A stretch of DNA of 64,000 nucleotides from Prionace glauca (taxonomy: Eukaryota > Chordata > Chondrichthyes > Carcharhiniformes > Carcharhinidae): assembly GCA_037974335.1 (NCBI GenBank), contig CM075761.1, positions 11,585,790 to 11,649,789 of the forward strand, given 5' to 3'. Below, one piece after another: positions 40,943 to 53,158 of this stretch. The position numbers and the translations under genes were made by a program. The notes below the pieces were generated by a model. That model had not been told where the DNA came from and searched no databases. It saw only the letters and a list, made by a program, of their open reading frames with translations. How positions within the stretch are numbered: position 1 is the first letter of the stretch; each line of letters begins with the position of its first letter.

Positions 40943-41008
40943 ATTATAGAACATAGAACACTACAGCATAAACAGGCCCTTCGGCTCACGAGTTGCGCCG
41001 ATCACATC
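40943..41008 (-). mobile_element. CR1 tail fragment (family B type)
   Basis: ATAGAACATAGAACACTACA, then ACAGGCCCTTCGGCTCACGA: only the last 60 or so bases of a LINE 3' UTR, reversed. Confidence 0.75.
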
Positions 41009-41649
41009 AATATTATCAATAACACAAAGCGGAATCACTTTGTATTCCCCGTCACGAACCGACTAAAAATGTTTTCCCATTGAGGAATAACAGTGGACAT
41101 GATTTAAAAAATATTAAAGCCTCGACTGCAAACACGGAATACATCAGGGGGATTTTCACTTGTCAGTCATCAGTTAGTTTAAATGGTAATTGGTATTTTG
41201 GTAGGTCGAATTTCCCAGTGAAATGGATAAGTTTGCCCTAATGAGCAGGTCAGGACTCAATTGAACTATTCCTCACAGGAGATTAAACACTGTTTGGGAA
41301 CAGAAAGTCTTCTTGATTGATAATGGCAAACTCACATCACAGGAAATAAAGTGGAGGATAGAAAAAAAAACAGGTGCCTTTGTATCGCTTTATAAATCAA
41401 AGGATAACTCATACACATCGATTCATTTAGCAGATATAACTATCGTTCGTTCATCTCTAATTTCACCTCAAGGAGGTAACTTCACAGTAACTTCGTTGTG
41501 GTGTGACTGTAAGCCCACTTGTGACTAATAAATTCACTTTAACTTGATCAGGAGCTGCATTCTTCACCACAATCATCCACAACGTATCGATAATACAATA
41601 ATGCTTTTGGGGTGGCAGTTCCAGGATTTTGAACTAGTGACAACGAAAA
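41009..41649. other. Spacer with a SINE/LINE2-type tail
   Basis: Mostly unique AT-rich sequence. At about 41475-41550 GAGGTAACTTCACAGTAACT and GTAAGCCCACTTGTGACTAA, then TAAA resemble the 3' tail shared by vertebrate SINEs and L2-type LINEs. Confidence 0.45.
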
Positions 41650-41998
41650 GCTAGAGAGATTCTTCCCGCTCAGACAGGACAGCAGGACTAGAGGGCACAG
41701 CCTCAAGATAAGGAGGGGGGGGGGGAGCAGTTCAGAACGGAGTTGAGGAGGAACTTCTTGACTCAAAGGGTGGTGAATCTCTGGAATTCTCTGCCCGTTG
41801 AAGTGGTGGAGGCTGCCTCGCTAAATATTTTAAAGACATAGGTAGATAGTTTTTTGGTAGGCAGGGGAATTAAGGGTTATGGGGAGAAAGCGGGAAAGTG
41901 GAACTGAGTAACTTCAGATCAGCCATGATCGTATTGAATGGTGGGGCAGGCTCGAAGGGCTAGATGGCCTACTCCTGCTCCTATTTCTTATGGTCTTA
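41650..41998 (+). mobile_element. CR1-like LINE family A, 3' end
   Basis: GAGAGATTCTTCCCGCTCAG, a G-run at 41715-41724, FFTQRVVNLWNSLP-type coding sequence, then the 3' UTR AGGCTCGAAGGGCTAGATGG. Confidence 0.85.
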
Positions 41999-43369
41999 AC
42001 AAAGAAACATTGGTGAAGTGCCAAATCAAGTGACTGCGCGGAGAGGACTGCAGTTACAGGATTTGTAACATATGCCTTATGTTATTGCCACATTCTTCCA
42101 GAAGGTGGCCGACTTTCTATGGTATTGTGTCTTGCACATATGGATATTACACTATGCCATTCCAGTGAGCCAGCAATGAAAGGATTGTGCTATTACGAAT
42201 AATGTGGGGTTCACTTTTATTCAAGTTCCGGGCATGGCAGCCATATTGTTACCCGGTATTATATCGGTTAATCGACTGGCAACCAGTTTAGTTATACACC
42301 AGTCTATTCTCTGCTTAGTTCAATGTATCTGAGGCTGTAAATCCCCTCATTGTTTTACCGATGAGGCAGGTTGTCTACACGGAGCGCCTTAACTGCAAAA
42401 AACAAGAATGAAAACTTCAAACAGCATTTTCCATCTCAAGCAGAAAGTTGTACAGTGGTCACAACTTTGCTCAACAATTTCCACTCGTCAGCACATTTTG
42501 CACAGCCCCAAATGGACTGTGGTTGAAATATGTTGACAGTTACACCAAACAACCTCGGTCGCAGACAAAGCTGCCAAGCCCCGCTCTCTGCTGCAAGCTT
42601 TAGTGAATCATGTATTCGTTTGTCAAGATCAATTACTTCTGCAACATAGTTGATGCACTCAATAAGTTGCAATATTATCTGCTTACCTAAGACCCCATCC
42701 AGTCAGTCAGTCATTCTCCCAGGCTGTACACTTTCAGGTTACTGTAACTCGCTGTTACCTCCACGCTTCCATTCCTCAGCACTCTTTTGAAAATTCACTG
42801 ATATTGATTCCTGCGACTATTTTAGAATATTTTATATTCTTATTGCATTGAGTTGATAATTGACCCATGTTCTCTTTAAATAAATTTTACAAAGAATCCT
42901 TTTACCCAGTGGCAGTGTCTAAGTGTCATTGTCGTTCATTTTAACCATTTGCTCGAACTGTCGTGATGATCCCGGACCTGTTCTTGATCCTGTTTGGGAT
43001 TTGATTCCGTGCAGTACCTGATTGGCTGAGCAGTGATGTTAAGCTGTGTTATTTTATGGACTGGTTTTATTACCTGGCATCGCTTTGAAACACGAATTTT
43101 AGAACATAGAACATTAATGAACTGAACAGACGAAGGAAAACTAGTGAGTAAACCATCCCGTAAAGTTAGTTATTTATTGACAGTCTCACTGCATGTAAAA
43201 CTCTTTCAAAACTCTATCCCGCACACCCCTGCCCACCCAAAGCCATCCCCATGCTATGGCCATTTTAACATTTCAAAAATTATTCCCTGATTTATTTTGG
43301 GATAAATTGATATTTCAAAATGTTATTCTTTCCAATGTGAAATGTGATGTGTCATTCAATGTGAATGTC
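41999..43369. other. Unique AT-rich spacer
   Basis: About 1.4 kb. One minus-strand open frame (42436-42672) is not recognised and has no visible splice sites. Otherwise nothing was recognised. Confidence 0.45.
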
Positions 43370-43995
43370 CCATGAAATAGAGCAGCAACAGGCCACTCGG
43401 CCCCTCGATCATGTCCTGCCATTCGATATGATTATGGCAAATCTTATTGTGAAGTTTTCCCCACTTAATTCCACTGTGAATCAAAAAATCTCCCTAAATC
43501 TGTCATAAATATATTCATTGACTCATCCCACATTGATCGATATGAATGATAATTTTGAACACCAGTGACCCTCAGAGAGATTGAATTCATCACTCTCTAA
43601 TTAAGCTCTGAAATTTCCATCCCATCTTCCAGATGTTTCAGGAGGAATCCTGTGTAAGTGACGTTCAAATTGATTGAATATCAATATACCAATAACAAAC
43701 AGGATCAAACTGTCCAGCCACTCGACTCAGCTCCATAGGATCATGACTGAACTGAAAATAACCCAAATTCTGCATTCCATTTAACAACGGTAACACATCA
43801 ACTTCCCTAAACTAACATCTCTATCTTTTAACAGTTTCAAAGATTCCACTTTCACACCATTTTCAGGATGTGAGTTCCAAAGACTCACAACGATCTGAGA
43901 TACTAAAAATGCTCATTTCCATTTTAATCAGCGTCACATTAATATTAAATGGTAATCCTTAGTTCTAGATTGTTCCAAGCGAATAATCATCCTTT
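43370..43995 (-). mobile_element. Very degenerate LINE 3' region
   Basis: CAGGCCACTCGGCCCCTCGA and CCTGCCATTCGATATGATTA resemble the reversed family A 3' UTR; further right, TTCCAAAGACTCACAACGAT resembles the reversed ORF2 end. No frame survives. Confidence 0.5.
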
Positions 43996-44020
43996 CAACG
44001 CACATTCACGGAAGATTTCT

Positions 44021-44394
44021 GGCTGAGAGGGGATCTTATTGAAACATATAAGATGATCAGAGGTTTAGATAGGGTGCACAGTGATAGCCTTTTTCCTCGG
44101 ATGGAGAAAGCTAGCACGAGGGGGCATGACTTTAAATTAAGGGGGGGTAGTTATAGGACAGATGTCAGGGATAGGTTCTTTACCCAGCGGGGGGTGAGGG
44201 ATTGGAATGCCCTGCCTGCTGCAGTTGTAAATGCGCCTAGTTTGGGGGCGTTTAAGAGATCCGTGGATAGGTTTATGGACAAAAAGGGATTGGTTGAGGT
44301 TAGTGGGTCATTGTTTTTGTAACTGGTCGACGCAACATCGTGGGCCGAAGGGCCTGTTCTGCGCTGTAATGTTCTATGTTCTATGTTCTATTAT
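44021..44394 (+). mobile_element. CR1-like LINE family C, 3' end
   Basis: Open frame from GDLIETYKMIRGLDRV to VDRFMDKKGLV, then the full 3' UTR and tail ATGTTCTATGTTCTATGTTC. Confidence 0.9.
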
Positions 44395-44872
44395 TTGCTT
44401 CATTTCAGTAGCCTATTATCCTTCTGAACTGCAATGGATTCCGACCCAACCGGTCCAATATTTACCCATAAGATAAAGTGGGCATTTGACTAAACGTCAG
44501 TATTGGTCTGTTTTGAACCTATCAAGCTGAAGCATAACATGCCTGGTTTTGTAAACGATCCCGCTCATGATATTTGATTCCCCATTTAATTGCTGCAAAA
44601 TTATTTAGCATTTCTTTGAATCATGCATCGTGGCAATCAGTTACTCTCAGTTCCTTGGTGGTCTGAAATCTCTCACCGTTTGGTAACGTGCTTCTTTCTA
44701 ACACTTCCTGCCACAGTTAACAATTTCAGATTTCACATTTCCACCACCTTGTGCTCCAGCTGGCAGATCCATCATTTGCCTGCCTATGTTTTTGGCTTCC
44801 ATAAGTTTTGTTCCGAGCATAATTCCCTACACATCAATTCATCGCCATAAAATCAGACAAATATCTCTTTCA
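44395..44872. other. Spacer, nothing recognised
   Basis: AT-rich, no exon or clear repeat. Confidence 0.4.
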
Positions 44873-45368
44873 TTAGAAAGAGTGCAGAAAAGATTTTACT
44901 CCAACGCCACCGGGACTTGATAGTTTAAGGAGAGGCTGGATAGGCTGGGACATTTTTTTGTTCCCGTGTAGCATAGAAGACTGAGGGGTGATTTTATAGA
45001 CGTCTATAAAATAATGACGGGCACAAATCAGCTGGATCGTCAATATATATTCCCAAAGGTAAGGGAATCGAAATCTAAAACTAGAGCCCATAAGTTTAAG
45101 GTGAGAGAGATACAAAAGTGTCCAGAGGGACGTTTTTTCACATAGACGGTGATGAATGTCTGAAACAAGCTGCCAGAGATAGTAGTAGAGGTGGGAACAA
45201 TTTTGTCTTTCAAAAAACATTTTGACTGTTAGATGAGTAAAATTAGCATAGAGGGATATGGGCTAAATGCAGGCAATTGGGATTCGCTTAGGGTTTAAAA
45301 AAAGGCAGCATGGACAAATTGGGCCGAGGGGCCAGGTTCCATGCTGTAAACCTATATTACTCTATAAC
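44873..45368 (+). mobile_element. CR1-like LINE family I, degenerate 3' part
   Basis: AAAGAGTGCAGAAAAGATTT, CGGGACTTGATAGTTTAAGG and the 3' UTR GGCCGAGGGGCCAGGTTCCA, then the tail CTATATTACTCTATAACTC. Related copies are at 48555, 49797 and 61430. Confidence 0.75.
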
Positions 45369-46344
45369 TCTCCGAACACCTTCATCCAAATCATTTACAT
45401 ATATAATAAATAGCTGAATTCCCAGTACTGATCTTTGTGACACGCCAAAACTTCTATACTTCCAGCCTGAAAAAGAATTAGTCATCCCGAGTCTCCGCTT
45501 TCTGTTAGTCAGTCAAAATGCTATCCATGACAATATCTTCCCGTTCGAACTAAGCTTTCAATTTCATCAATAAATGATACCATAGCACTTTAGCAAATCA
45601 CTTCTGGAAAGGGAAGTACAGTACATCAATTGGTCCGCCTTTATCCACAACACATGTTATTTCCTCAATTAATTGGGTGAATTTGATTTCCCCTGCAATA
45701 AACAATGTTGCTCCTGTCTGATTTCATTGAACTTATCCACGTGACATGAGGTAACTTATTTACAAATATCTTCTAACATGTTCCATATCAGAGATGATAA
45801 GCTAACCAGCGGTTGGCTGCTTTGTTCTCCTCCCACGCTTTAGTAAAAGAATGCAGATTCAATTTTCCATGTAATAGGGCCTTTCCAGAATCTGGAGGTG
45901 GGGGGAAATTAAAACCAATACATCACTTGCAAAGTGATTTTAAGACTCGAGAACAAAATCCATCAGGTTATAAACACTTGTTAACCTGAACTCCAACAGT
46001 TTAGCCAGGAACAATATTCTGCAAGAGTTTAATTTTTATTAGTTCATTCCTCGCATTTTATGTTTCTGGTTTTTCTATGATCTAACCCACACCTGAATCT
46101 TCGATAATAAAGGGTGATGAAAAATCAAATCAATTGGGGTCAATTCATCTGCTTTTCCCTTGGTTGCTGTTACCAATTCACAACATTCACTTTCTGTAAG
46201 GCGAACATATCACTGTTTTTTATTCTAACCCCTTTTTGAATTTTGTATACTAATTTGCCTCTCATTTTGATATTTTACTCATCCTATAATGTCCCTCAGA
46301 TTCTTTCCAATATTCTAACCATCACCTGTATCCAAGCTCCACCA
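45369..46344 (-). mobile_element. Ancient LINE remnant, reverse transcriptase region
   Basis: Reversed fragments such as CTGATCTTTGTGACACGCCA (45427), TCAAAATGCTATCCATGACA (about 45514) and AGTACATCAATTGGTCCGCC (45621) match the order of CR1 reverse transcriptase regions. The similarity fades after about 45980. Confidence 0.5.
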
Positions 46345-46383
46345 CCACAACCAGCCCCCCCCCCCCCCCCCCACCACCACCAC
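46345..46383. repeat. C-run with CCA repeats
   Basis: CAGCCCCCCCCCCCCCCCCC followed by ACCACCACCAC. Confidence 0.8.
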
Positions 46384-48265
46384 AAAGAATAAAGAACAAA
46401 ATCAGCCCCGGAAACAGGCCTCTCGGCCCAACGAGCCCACGCCGCCATCTCAACACCACCTCTCTACCTATGACCACTATCTAATGTTTTATGGCCATCC
46501 AGATTGAAGGAAACTGATTTAGGGACAATTTATTCCTGCCAATCAGCGTAACAGCACATCTTTGGGGTGTGGGAGGAAACCGGAGCACCCGGAGAAAACC
46601 CACGCAGGCACGGGGAGAATGTGCAAACTCCCACAGACACCGGCCCAAATCCATGTGTCTGCACAGCAATCAGTGATAGTCACTGAGCTGTCGTCTTGCC
46701 CAGTATCTGGTCCAGTTTAAGCACACACTAACGACATGAAGCACTAGGCCAATCTCGAACAACCAAGAGCAGCCCCAGTACGACCCATCGCGAGTATACC
46801 CCTCGTTGGACAACAAGGCGGACCGACTTAAAACCTGTGAATGAAAAGATAAAAACATTATTATCATACCACATCCTTATACATTACCAGGACGCCCCAA
46901 TGCTAATGACCCTTATTTAAAGGTTCTCCTATATCCACCAATCTCCAACTCAGTCATGTGCCTGTCCAAGTTACTGTCAAAGGACTCCACCACCTTACTT
47001 GGCAGAGCATTCCATACCCCCACTACCCTCTGTGTGAAAAACCTCCCTCTAATATCTGTGCTGTACCTCTCCCCCCCCCCCCCCTCACATTAAGTCCATG
47101 GCCCCTTGTCCTACGTGACTCTGTTATAGGAAATAGCTTACCTCTGTTTACTCTATCTATACTCTTCATAATCTTATATACCTCTATTAGATCCCCCTGC
47201 AGTCGGCGTCTTTCAAGGGAAAAGAGCCCCAATTTCTTCAATCTTTCATAGAACATAGAACATAGAACATTACAGCACAAACAGGCCCTTCGGCCCTCGA
47301 GTTGCGCCGATCGCATCAACCCCACCAATCTACAGACCTATCTATAACCCCCAATCCCATTAAACCCCATATACTCATCCAGAAGTCTTTTAAAAGACCC
47401 CAGCGAGTTCGCCTCCACCACCGACGACGGCAGCCGATTCCATTCACTCACCACCCTCTGAGTGAAAAACTTACCCCTAACATCACCTCTGTACTTCCCT
47501 CCCCGCACCTTAAATCTGTGTCCTCTCGTAGCGACCATTTCAACCCGGGGAAATAGCCTCTGAGAGTCCACCCTATCTATTCCTCACAACATTTTATAAA
47601 CTTCTATCAGGTCGCCTCTCAACCTTCGCCTCTCCAGGGAAAAGAGTCCCAGCTCCCTCAACCTATCTTCATAAGGCATGCCTCCCAGTCCAGGCAACAT
47701 CCTTGTAAATCTCCTCTGCACCCTTTCAATAGCTTCTACGTCTTTCCTATAGTGAGGCGACCAGAACTGCGCACAGTACTCCAAATGAGGCCTGACGAGG
47801 GTCCTGTAAAGTTGCAGCATTATCTCCCGACTCCTAAACTCAATCCCTCGATTAATGAAGGCCAGTACACCATACGCCTTCTTGACCACCTCCTCCACCT
47901 GCGAGGCCGATTTAAGAGTCCTGTGAACCCGGACCCCGAGATCCTTCTGCTCTTCAACGCTACTAAGACCCCTGCCCTGAATAGTGTACTCGTTCATCCC
48001 GTTGGTTCTGCCGAAATGGACTACTACACATTTATCCGCGTTGAAGTCCATCTGCCACTTCTCCGCCCATTCCTGCATCCTATCTATGTCCTGCTGCAAG
48101 TTTTGACATCCTTCCAGACCATCCTCATACCCCAGTCCTTCCATACCAGGCAACAACCTGGTAAACCTCCTCTGCACTCTCTCCAGAGTCTCCACGTCCT
48201 TCTGGTAGTAAGGCGACCAGAACTGTACGCAGTACTCCAAATGCGGCCTAACCAACGTTCTGTAC
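46384..48265 (-). mobile_element. CR1-like LINE with D-type 3' UTR, split by a family B insertion
   Basis: Reversed tail AAAGAATAAAGAACAAAATC, D-type 3' UTR with SINE-like body (GGAGAAAACCCACGCAGGCA), and ORF2 C-terminus (FSLERRRLQGDLIEVYKIMK) to 47250. The ORF2 resumes at 48125-48265 (PYYQKDVETLERVQRRFTRL). TCATA occurs at both edges of the insertion. Confidence 0.85.
47251..48124 (-). mobile_element. CR1-like LINE family B nested in a D-type LINE
   Basis: Reversed tail GAACATAGAACATAGAACAT, 3' UTR and ORF2 from DGLEGCQNLQQDIDRMQEW to MGFNGIGGYR, with one change near 47584. TCATA target duplication at 47246-47250 and 48125-48129. Confidence 0.9.
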
Positions 48266-48554
48266 CACCATCCCCGCCCCAACCAACGCCGACATCTACT
48301 TTTGCACAATTATATGCTGTTTTGTTTAAGTTTGCTACTATCCTCAACCATTCCAGTTGACGCATAATTCTTGTTCGGTTCCTTGGATGGCTTCTTAGTC
48401 AGCTGTGTGTAAAAATTCAGCGCATTTTCAAATTATCACTTAAATGTGTAATACCCATCCGTCTCACTGTTATACTTTAGGGAAATAAATCTACTTGGTC
48501 CAGTTTTCCTGAGACCCCAGAGCCGAATGAATTTGTTTGACTCCAGTTTTTTAA
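48266..48554. other. Spacer, nothing recognised
   Basis: About 290 bases of AT-rich sequence. Confidence 0.4.
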
Positions 48555-49170
48555 AAAACTGGAGGCCTGTGACCAGCGGTGTTCCTCAGGGATCAGTGCT
48601 GGGTCCACTGTTATTTATCATTTATATTAATGATTTATAGGATAATATAGGGGGCATGGTTAGTACGTTTGCAGATGGCACCAATGGTGGTGGCATGGGG
48701 GACAGTGAGGAGGGTTATCTTCAATTGCAGCAGGATCTTGATCAATTGGGCCAGTGGGCTGACGAATGGCAGATGGAGTTTAATTTAGATAAATGTAATT
48801 TTGGTCGACTGAACCAGGGCAGGACTTACTCAGTTAATGGTAGGGCGTTGGGGAGAGTTACAGAACAAAGAGATCTAGGGGTACATGTTCATGAAAGTGG
48901 AGTCACAGATGGACAGAGCGGTGAAGGAGACATTCGGCATGCTTGGTTTCATCTGTCAGAACATTGAATACAGGAGTTGGGACGTCTTATTTGAAGTTGT
49001 ACAAGACATTGGTAAGACCACACTTGGAATGTTGTGAGCAATTCTGGACACCCTATTATAGAAAGGATATTATTAAACTAGAAAGAGTGCACTTGCTACC
49101 GGGACAGGTTTACTATGATGCTACCGGGACTTGATGGATTGAGTTATAGGGAGAGGCTGAATGGACTGGG
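48555..49170 (+). mobile_element. CR1-like LINE family I, reverse transcriptase to thumb region
   Basis: The + strand reads [12 protein letters not shown]-like, LFIIYINDL-like, STFADGTNGG (FADG in place of FADD), then LQQDLDQLGQWADEWQMEFN and LYKTLVRPHLECCEQFW. Several frame breaks. Confidence 0.78.
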
Positions 49171-49796
49171 ACTGGTGGAGGCAAACCACTAGAGTCCTTT
49201 AAGAGTAACTTAGACAGGCACATGACTGAGTTGTTGATGGGTGGATATAGGAGAACATTTAAATAAGGGTCATTAGCATTGGTGCGTCCCTAGAAATGGA
49301 AATGGGTATAGTTTGATAATAATGTTTTTCTCTTTTCATTCACAAGTTTTAAGTCGGTCCACCTCGTGTCCAACGAGGGGCAGACACGCGATGGGTCGTA
49401 CTGGGGCTTCTCTTGGTTGTTCAAGATTGGCCATGTCGTTAGTGTGTGCCTGAACTGGACAAGATACTGGGCAAGATGACAGCTCGGTGACTATCGCTGA
49501 TTGCTGTGCAGACACATTGATTTGGGCCGGTGTCTGTGGGAGTTTGCACATTCTCCCCGTGCTTGCGTGGGCTTTCTCCGGGTGCTTCGGTTTCCGCCCA
49601 CACCCCAAGGTTGTGCTGTTTGGCTGATTGACAGAAATAAGTTGTCCCTAAATCAGTTTTCCCTCTATCTGGATGGCCATAAAACATTAGATAGGGGTCA
49701 TGGGTAGAGAGGTGGTGTTGAGATAGTAGCATGGGCTCGTTGGGCCGAGGGTCTGTTTCCTGGGCTGATTTTGTTCTTTGTTCTTTGACTTTTTCT
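49171..49796 (+). mobile_element. D-type LINE 3' end with SINE-like 3' UTR
   Basis: GGAGGCAAACCACTAGAGTC then ORF2 end, then the 3' UTR: CCACCTCGTGTCCAACGAGG, the SINE-like body GGGAGTTTGCACATTCTCCC, and the end GTTGGGCCGAGGGTCTGTTT, TTTGTTCTTTGTTCTTTG. It joins the family I piece at about 49165 in the same direction. Confidence 0.82.
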
Positions 49797-50190
49797 CTGG
49801 AGTGTGCGAGGCTGAGGGGTGTCCTTATAGAGGTCTATAAAATAATGAGGGACATAGACAATATCGATAGTCAATATTGTTTCCAAAAGGTAGGCGAGTC
49901 TAAAATTTGAGGGCATATGTTTAAGGTGAGAGGGGAGAGATACAAAAGTATCAAGAGGGTCATTTTTTTTTCACACAGAGGATGGTGAGTGGTTGGAACA
50001 AGCTGCCAGAGGTAGGAGTAGCGGTGGGTACAATTTCATCTTTTAAAACACATAGGTGCGATGGGTATAGAGGGAAATGGGCAAAATGTGGGCAATTAGG
50101 ATTAGTTTAGGGGTTTAAAAAATAAGAACACCATGGACAAGTTGGGCCGAAGGGCCTGTTTCCATGCTGTAAACCTCTATAAGTCTATAA
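49797..50190 (+). mobile_element. CR1-like LINE family I, 3' end
   Basis: TTTCTCTGGAGTGTGCGAGG to GGGCCGAAGGGCCTGTTTCC and the tail CTATAAGTCTATAAGTC. Confidence 0.8.
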
Positions 50191-50374
50191 GTCTGTGAGT
50201 TTATGACAACTAGGGCAACATGTGCACATCAACGTGAGACGCCCATGTTCTACAGAAAAAAAATGTTTGCCATTACATCATTATTGAGCTATCCCTTGCC
50301 CACACACTATAGCCAGCTCAGCCCTCATATTCCCACCACTGTTCTTATCATCGAATCTCTACAGTACATACGAA
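50191..50374. other. Short spacer
   Basis: About 180 bases, nothing recognised. Confidence 0.4.
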
Positions 50375-51230
50375 AATTACGAGGGACTACGGGCTTAGGA
50401 TGAGAGGGGCGAGGTGCTAGATAATTCGGATGCTAGAGGGAGGTTTTTCACACAGAGGGTTGTGAGAGCCTGGAATGCACTGCCAAGTAGGGTGGTGGAG
50501 GCAGGCACGCTAGAGTTGTTTCAGGCTTACTTAGATAGGCACATGAGCGGACGAGAGATGGAGGGATACAGGAGAATGTTCTAAATAAAGGTCAAGAACC
50601 ATAGTACGTTCCTGCGAATCAATTGATTCCTGTGGACAGTCCAACATTTTTTATCGCTCACTTGTCTTACGTTTGAGCCTCTGGAGATTCCGTGATTGTC
50701 TGTTTAAGTTGTACATGTTTATTGATGTATTTTTTTAAATCCACAGGTGATTCCGTCCGCCTTGTTGTTCAACGAGGGGCATACACGCGGTCGGTCGTGC
50801 GAGGGCTGCTCTTGGATGTTGCTTCGAGAGTTGCCGAGTGCTTCATGTCGTTAGTGTACGCTTAAACTGGACCAGCTGATGGGCAACACGACAGCTCAGT
50901 GACTATCGCTGATTGCTGTGCAGACGCATGGATTTGGGCCGGTGTCTGTGGGGAGTTTGCACATTCTCCCCGTGCTTGCGTGGGTTTTCTCCGGGTGCTC
51001 CGGTTTCCTCCCACACCCCAAAAACGTGCTCTTAGGCTGATTGGTGTCAACAAATTGTACCTAAATTAGGCGTCCCTCAATCTGGTTATGGTTCCTTTAT
51101 TGTGGAGTCCAATAGGCGTAGACAAAAATCATAGGTAGAAGAGGGAACTCACAATGTTAAAATGGCGGCGCGGGCTTGTTGGGCAGAAGAGCCTGTTTCC
51201 TGTGCTGTGTTGTTCTTTGTTCTTTCTTTG
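50375..51230 (+). mobile_element. D-type LINE 3' end with SINE-like 3' UTR
   Basis: ORF2 end (GAGGTTTTTCACACAGAGGG), then a 3' UTR parallel to that of the copy at 49171, ending GCTGTGTTGTTCTTTGTTCT. Confidence 0.85.
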
Positions 51231-51394
51231 CAGAATGAGGCCATTTGGCCGGACCATAATCCGTCCCAGCCCCTACCGCCACACGTTTTTTTGTACTATT
51301 AGCCCCTTCCTTATGTTGAAAAACAGAACCACTCCTCGCAAATAACTGAATGTAATTTTCACCCATATTAAGGCGGCTGCAAAAAACAATTGCC
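51231..51394. other. Short spacer
   Basis: Begins GCAGAATGAGGCCATTTGGC, possibly a LINE remnant. Otherwise unrecognised. Confidence 0.35.
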
Positions 51395-51556
51395 TTTTTT
51401 AAAACGTTTAGACAGTTACATGTGTTGGAGCTATCGAAGGAGATTGACCAAACCTGGGCATATGGGATTGGTTCAGTGTTTAAAAAGGGCGGCATGGACA
51501 AGTGGGCCGAAGAGCCTGCTTCCATTCTGTAAACCTCTTCGATTCAGCGACTGTAA
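51395..51556 (+). mobile_element. CR1-like LINE family I, terminal 3' fragment
   Basis: GTTTAGACAGTTACATGTGT, then CAAGTGGGCCGAAGAGCCTG and CTGTAAACCTCTTCGATTC. Confidence 0.7.
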
Positions 51557-51682
51557 AAGTCTGTGTCGATAACTCCACTGCTAATGAAATAACACACCAC
51601 CTTAGTCTGAAATCCCCTTTGATGCTAAACCACCCCCAACACAATGCTCATATTTTAGCTTTAAATTCTTCCCAAACATTAG

Positions 51683-52792
51683 CATGGATAGGGGATTGGC
51701 TGTCAAAAAGGAGGCAGAGAGTTGGGGTCAATGGGTGATATTCAGATTGACGGTTGGTGACTAGTGGGGTGCCCCAGGGGTCGGTGCTGGGGCCTCAGAT
51801 ATTCACCATTTATATAGATGATCTGGAGGAGGGAACCGAGTGTATGGTGTCGAAATTTGCAGATGACACCAAGATTGGTGGAACGGCAAATTGTGCGGAG
51901 GGTGTGGAGAGTCTGCAGAAGGATCTAGATAGGCTGGGCGAATGGGCCAGGAACTGGCAAATGGAATTTAATGTTGGCAAGTGTGAGGTGGTCCACTTTG
52001 GTAGGAATAATGGTAGGAAGCACTATTACTTACATGGTGAAAAACTGCAGCAGGCGACGGTGCAGAGGGACCTCGGGGTCCTTGTGCATGAGTCGCAAAA
52101 ACCCAGCCTGCAGGTGCAGCAGGTGGTCAGGAAGGCGAATGGGATGCTGGCCTTCATCGCGAGGAGGATTGAATATAAAAGTAGGGAGGTCTTGCTGCAG
52201 CTGTATAGGGTATTGGTGAGGCTGCAGCTGGAGTACTATGTGCAGTTTTGGTCGCCGCACTTACGCAAGGATATTTTGGCCTTGGAGGGAGTGCAGAGGA
52301 GGTTTACTAGGCTGATACCGGAGTTGAGGGGGTTGAACTATGAGGAGAGGCTGAATAAACTAGGCTTGTACTCGTTAGATTTTAGAAGGCTGAGCGGAGA
52401 TCTCATTGAGACGTATAAGATGATGAATGGGATGGATAGGATAGAGGTGGAGAGGCTCTTCCCGCTCAGAAAGGAAAGTAGGACTAGAGGGCACAGCCTC
52501 AAGATAAAGGGGGGATGGCGGTTTAGAACGGAGTTGAGGAGGAACTTCTTCACGCAAAGGGTGGTGAATCTCTGGAATTCTCTGCCCGTTGATGTGGTGG
52601 AGGCTGCCTCGCTAAATATTTTTAAGACGCGGGTTGATGGGTTTTTGATAAGAGAGGGGATTAAGGGTAATGGGGAGAGGGCCGGAATGTGGAACTGAGC
52701 CACGACAGATCAACCATGATCTTATTGAATGGCGGGGCAGGCTCGAGGGGCTAGATGGCCTACTCCTGCTTCTATTTCTTATGTTCTTATAA
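51683..52792 (+). mobile_element. CR1-like LINE family A, 1.1 kb with open ORF2 C-terminal half
   Basis: Begins ATGGATAGGGGATTGGCTGT. An open frame (51754-52698) spans [30 protein letters not shown] with an intact FADD box, and the C-terminus IREGIKGNGERAGMWN. The 3' UTR and tail TTCTTATGTTCTTA follow. It is the least damaged family A copy in the window. Confidence 0.92.
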
Positions 52793-53074
52793 ACTTCCCT
52801 CAGTTTCTGAACACAATCTCTGGCTCTAAATTAACCCAAATCTGAACTCCACCACTAAATGGAAACATTCTTTCACACTGTAAACTCACCGTCTCACTTC
52901 AAACTGGTCACTCAAACTCTGAAGGCTGCAGAACTATAAACGCTCCCTTCTTACTGTGAGTCTTTCCAAATAAAGTTGCCCCGTAACTCTAAACTTCTCC
53001 TCGAAGAATATACTCAAAGTCCTTAACCCTAAACTCGCACCTCTCACTCTATACTCCCTCTTCACAGAATCCAG
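52793..53074. other. Spacer, nothing recognised
   Basis: About 280 bases with repeated ACTCTAAACT-like motifs. No exon. Confidence 0.4.
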
Positions 53075-53158
53075 GGATGGCGGGACTGAGCTGTGAGGAG
53101 AGCAAGGCTGAGTTAGGATTGTTTTCGCTGGAGTTCCGACAAATGAGGAGGAATCTCA
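53075..53158 (+). mobile_element. Short degenerate LINE piece
   Basis: TGTGAGGAGAGCAAGGCTGA and GTTTTCGCTGGAGTTCCGAC correspond to the YEERL..LGLFSLEFRQM coding region. Confidence 0.6.

Noticed and set aside
42436-42672. Minus-strand open frame of 78 codons
   Set aside because: Not recognised, no splice sites or neighbouring exons; length is compatible with chance.
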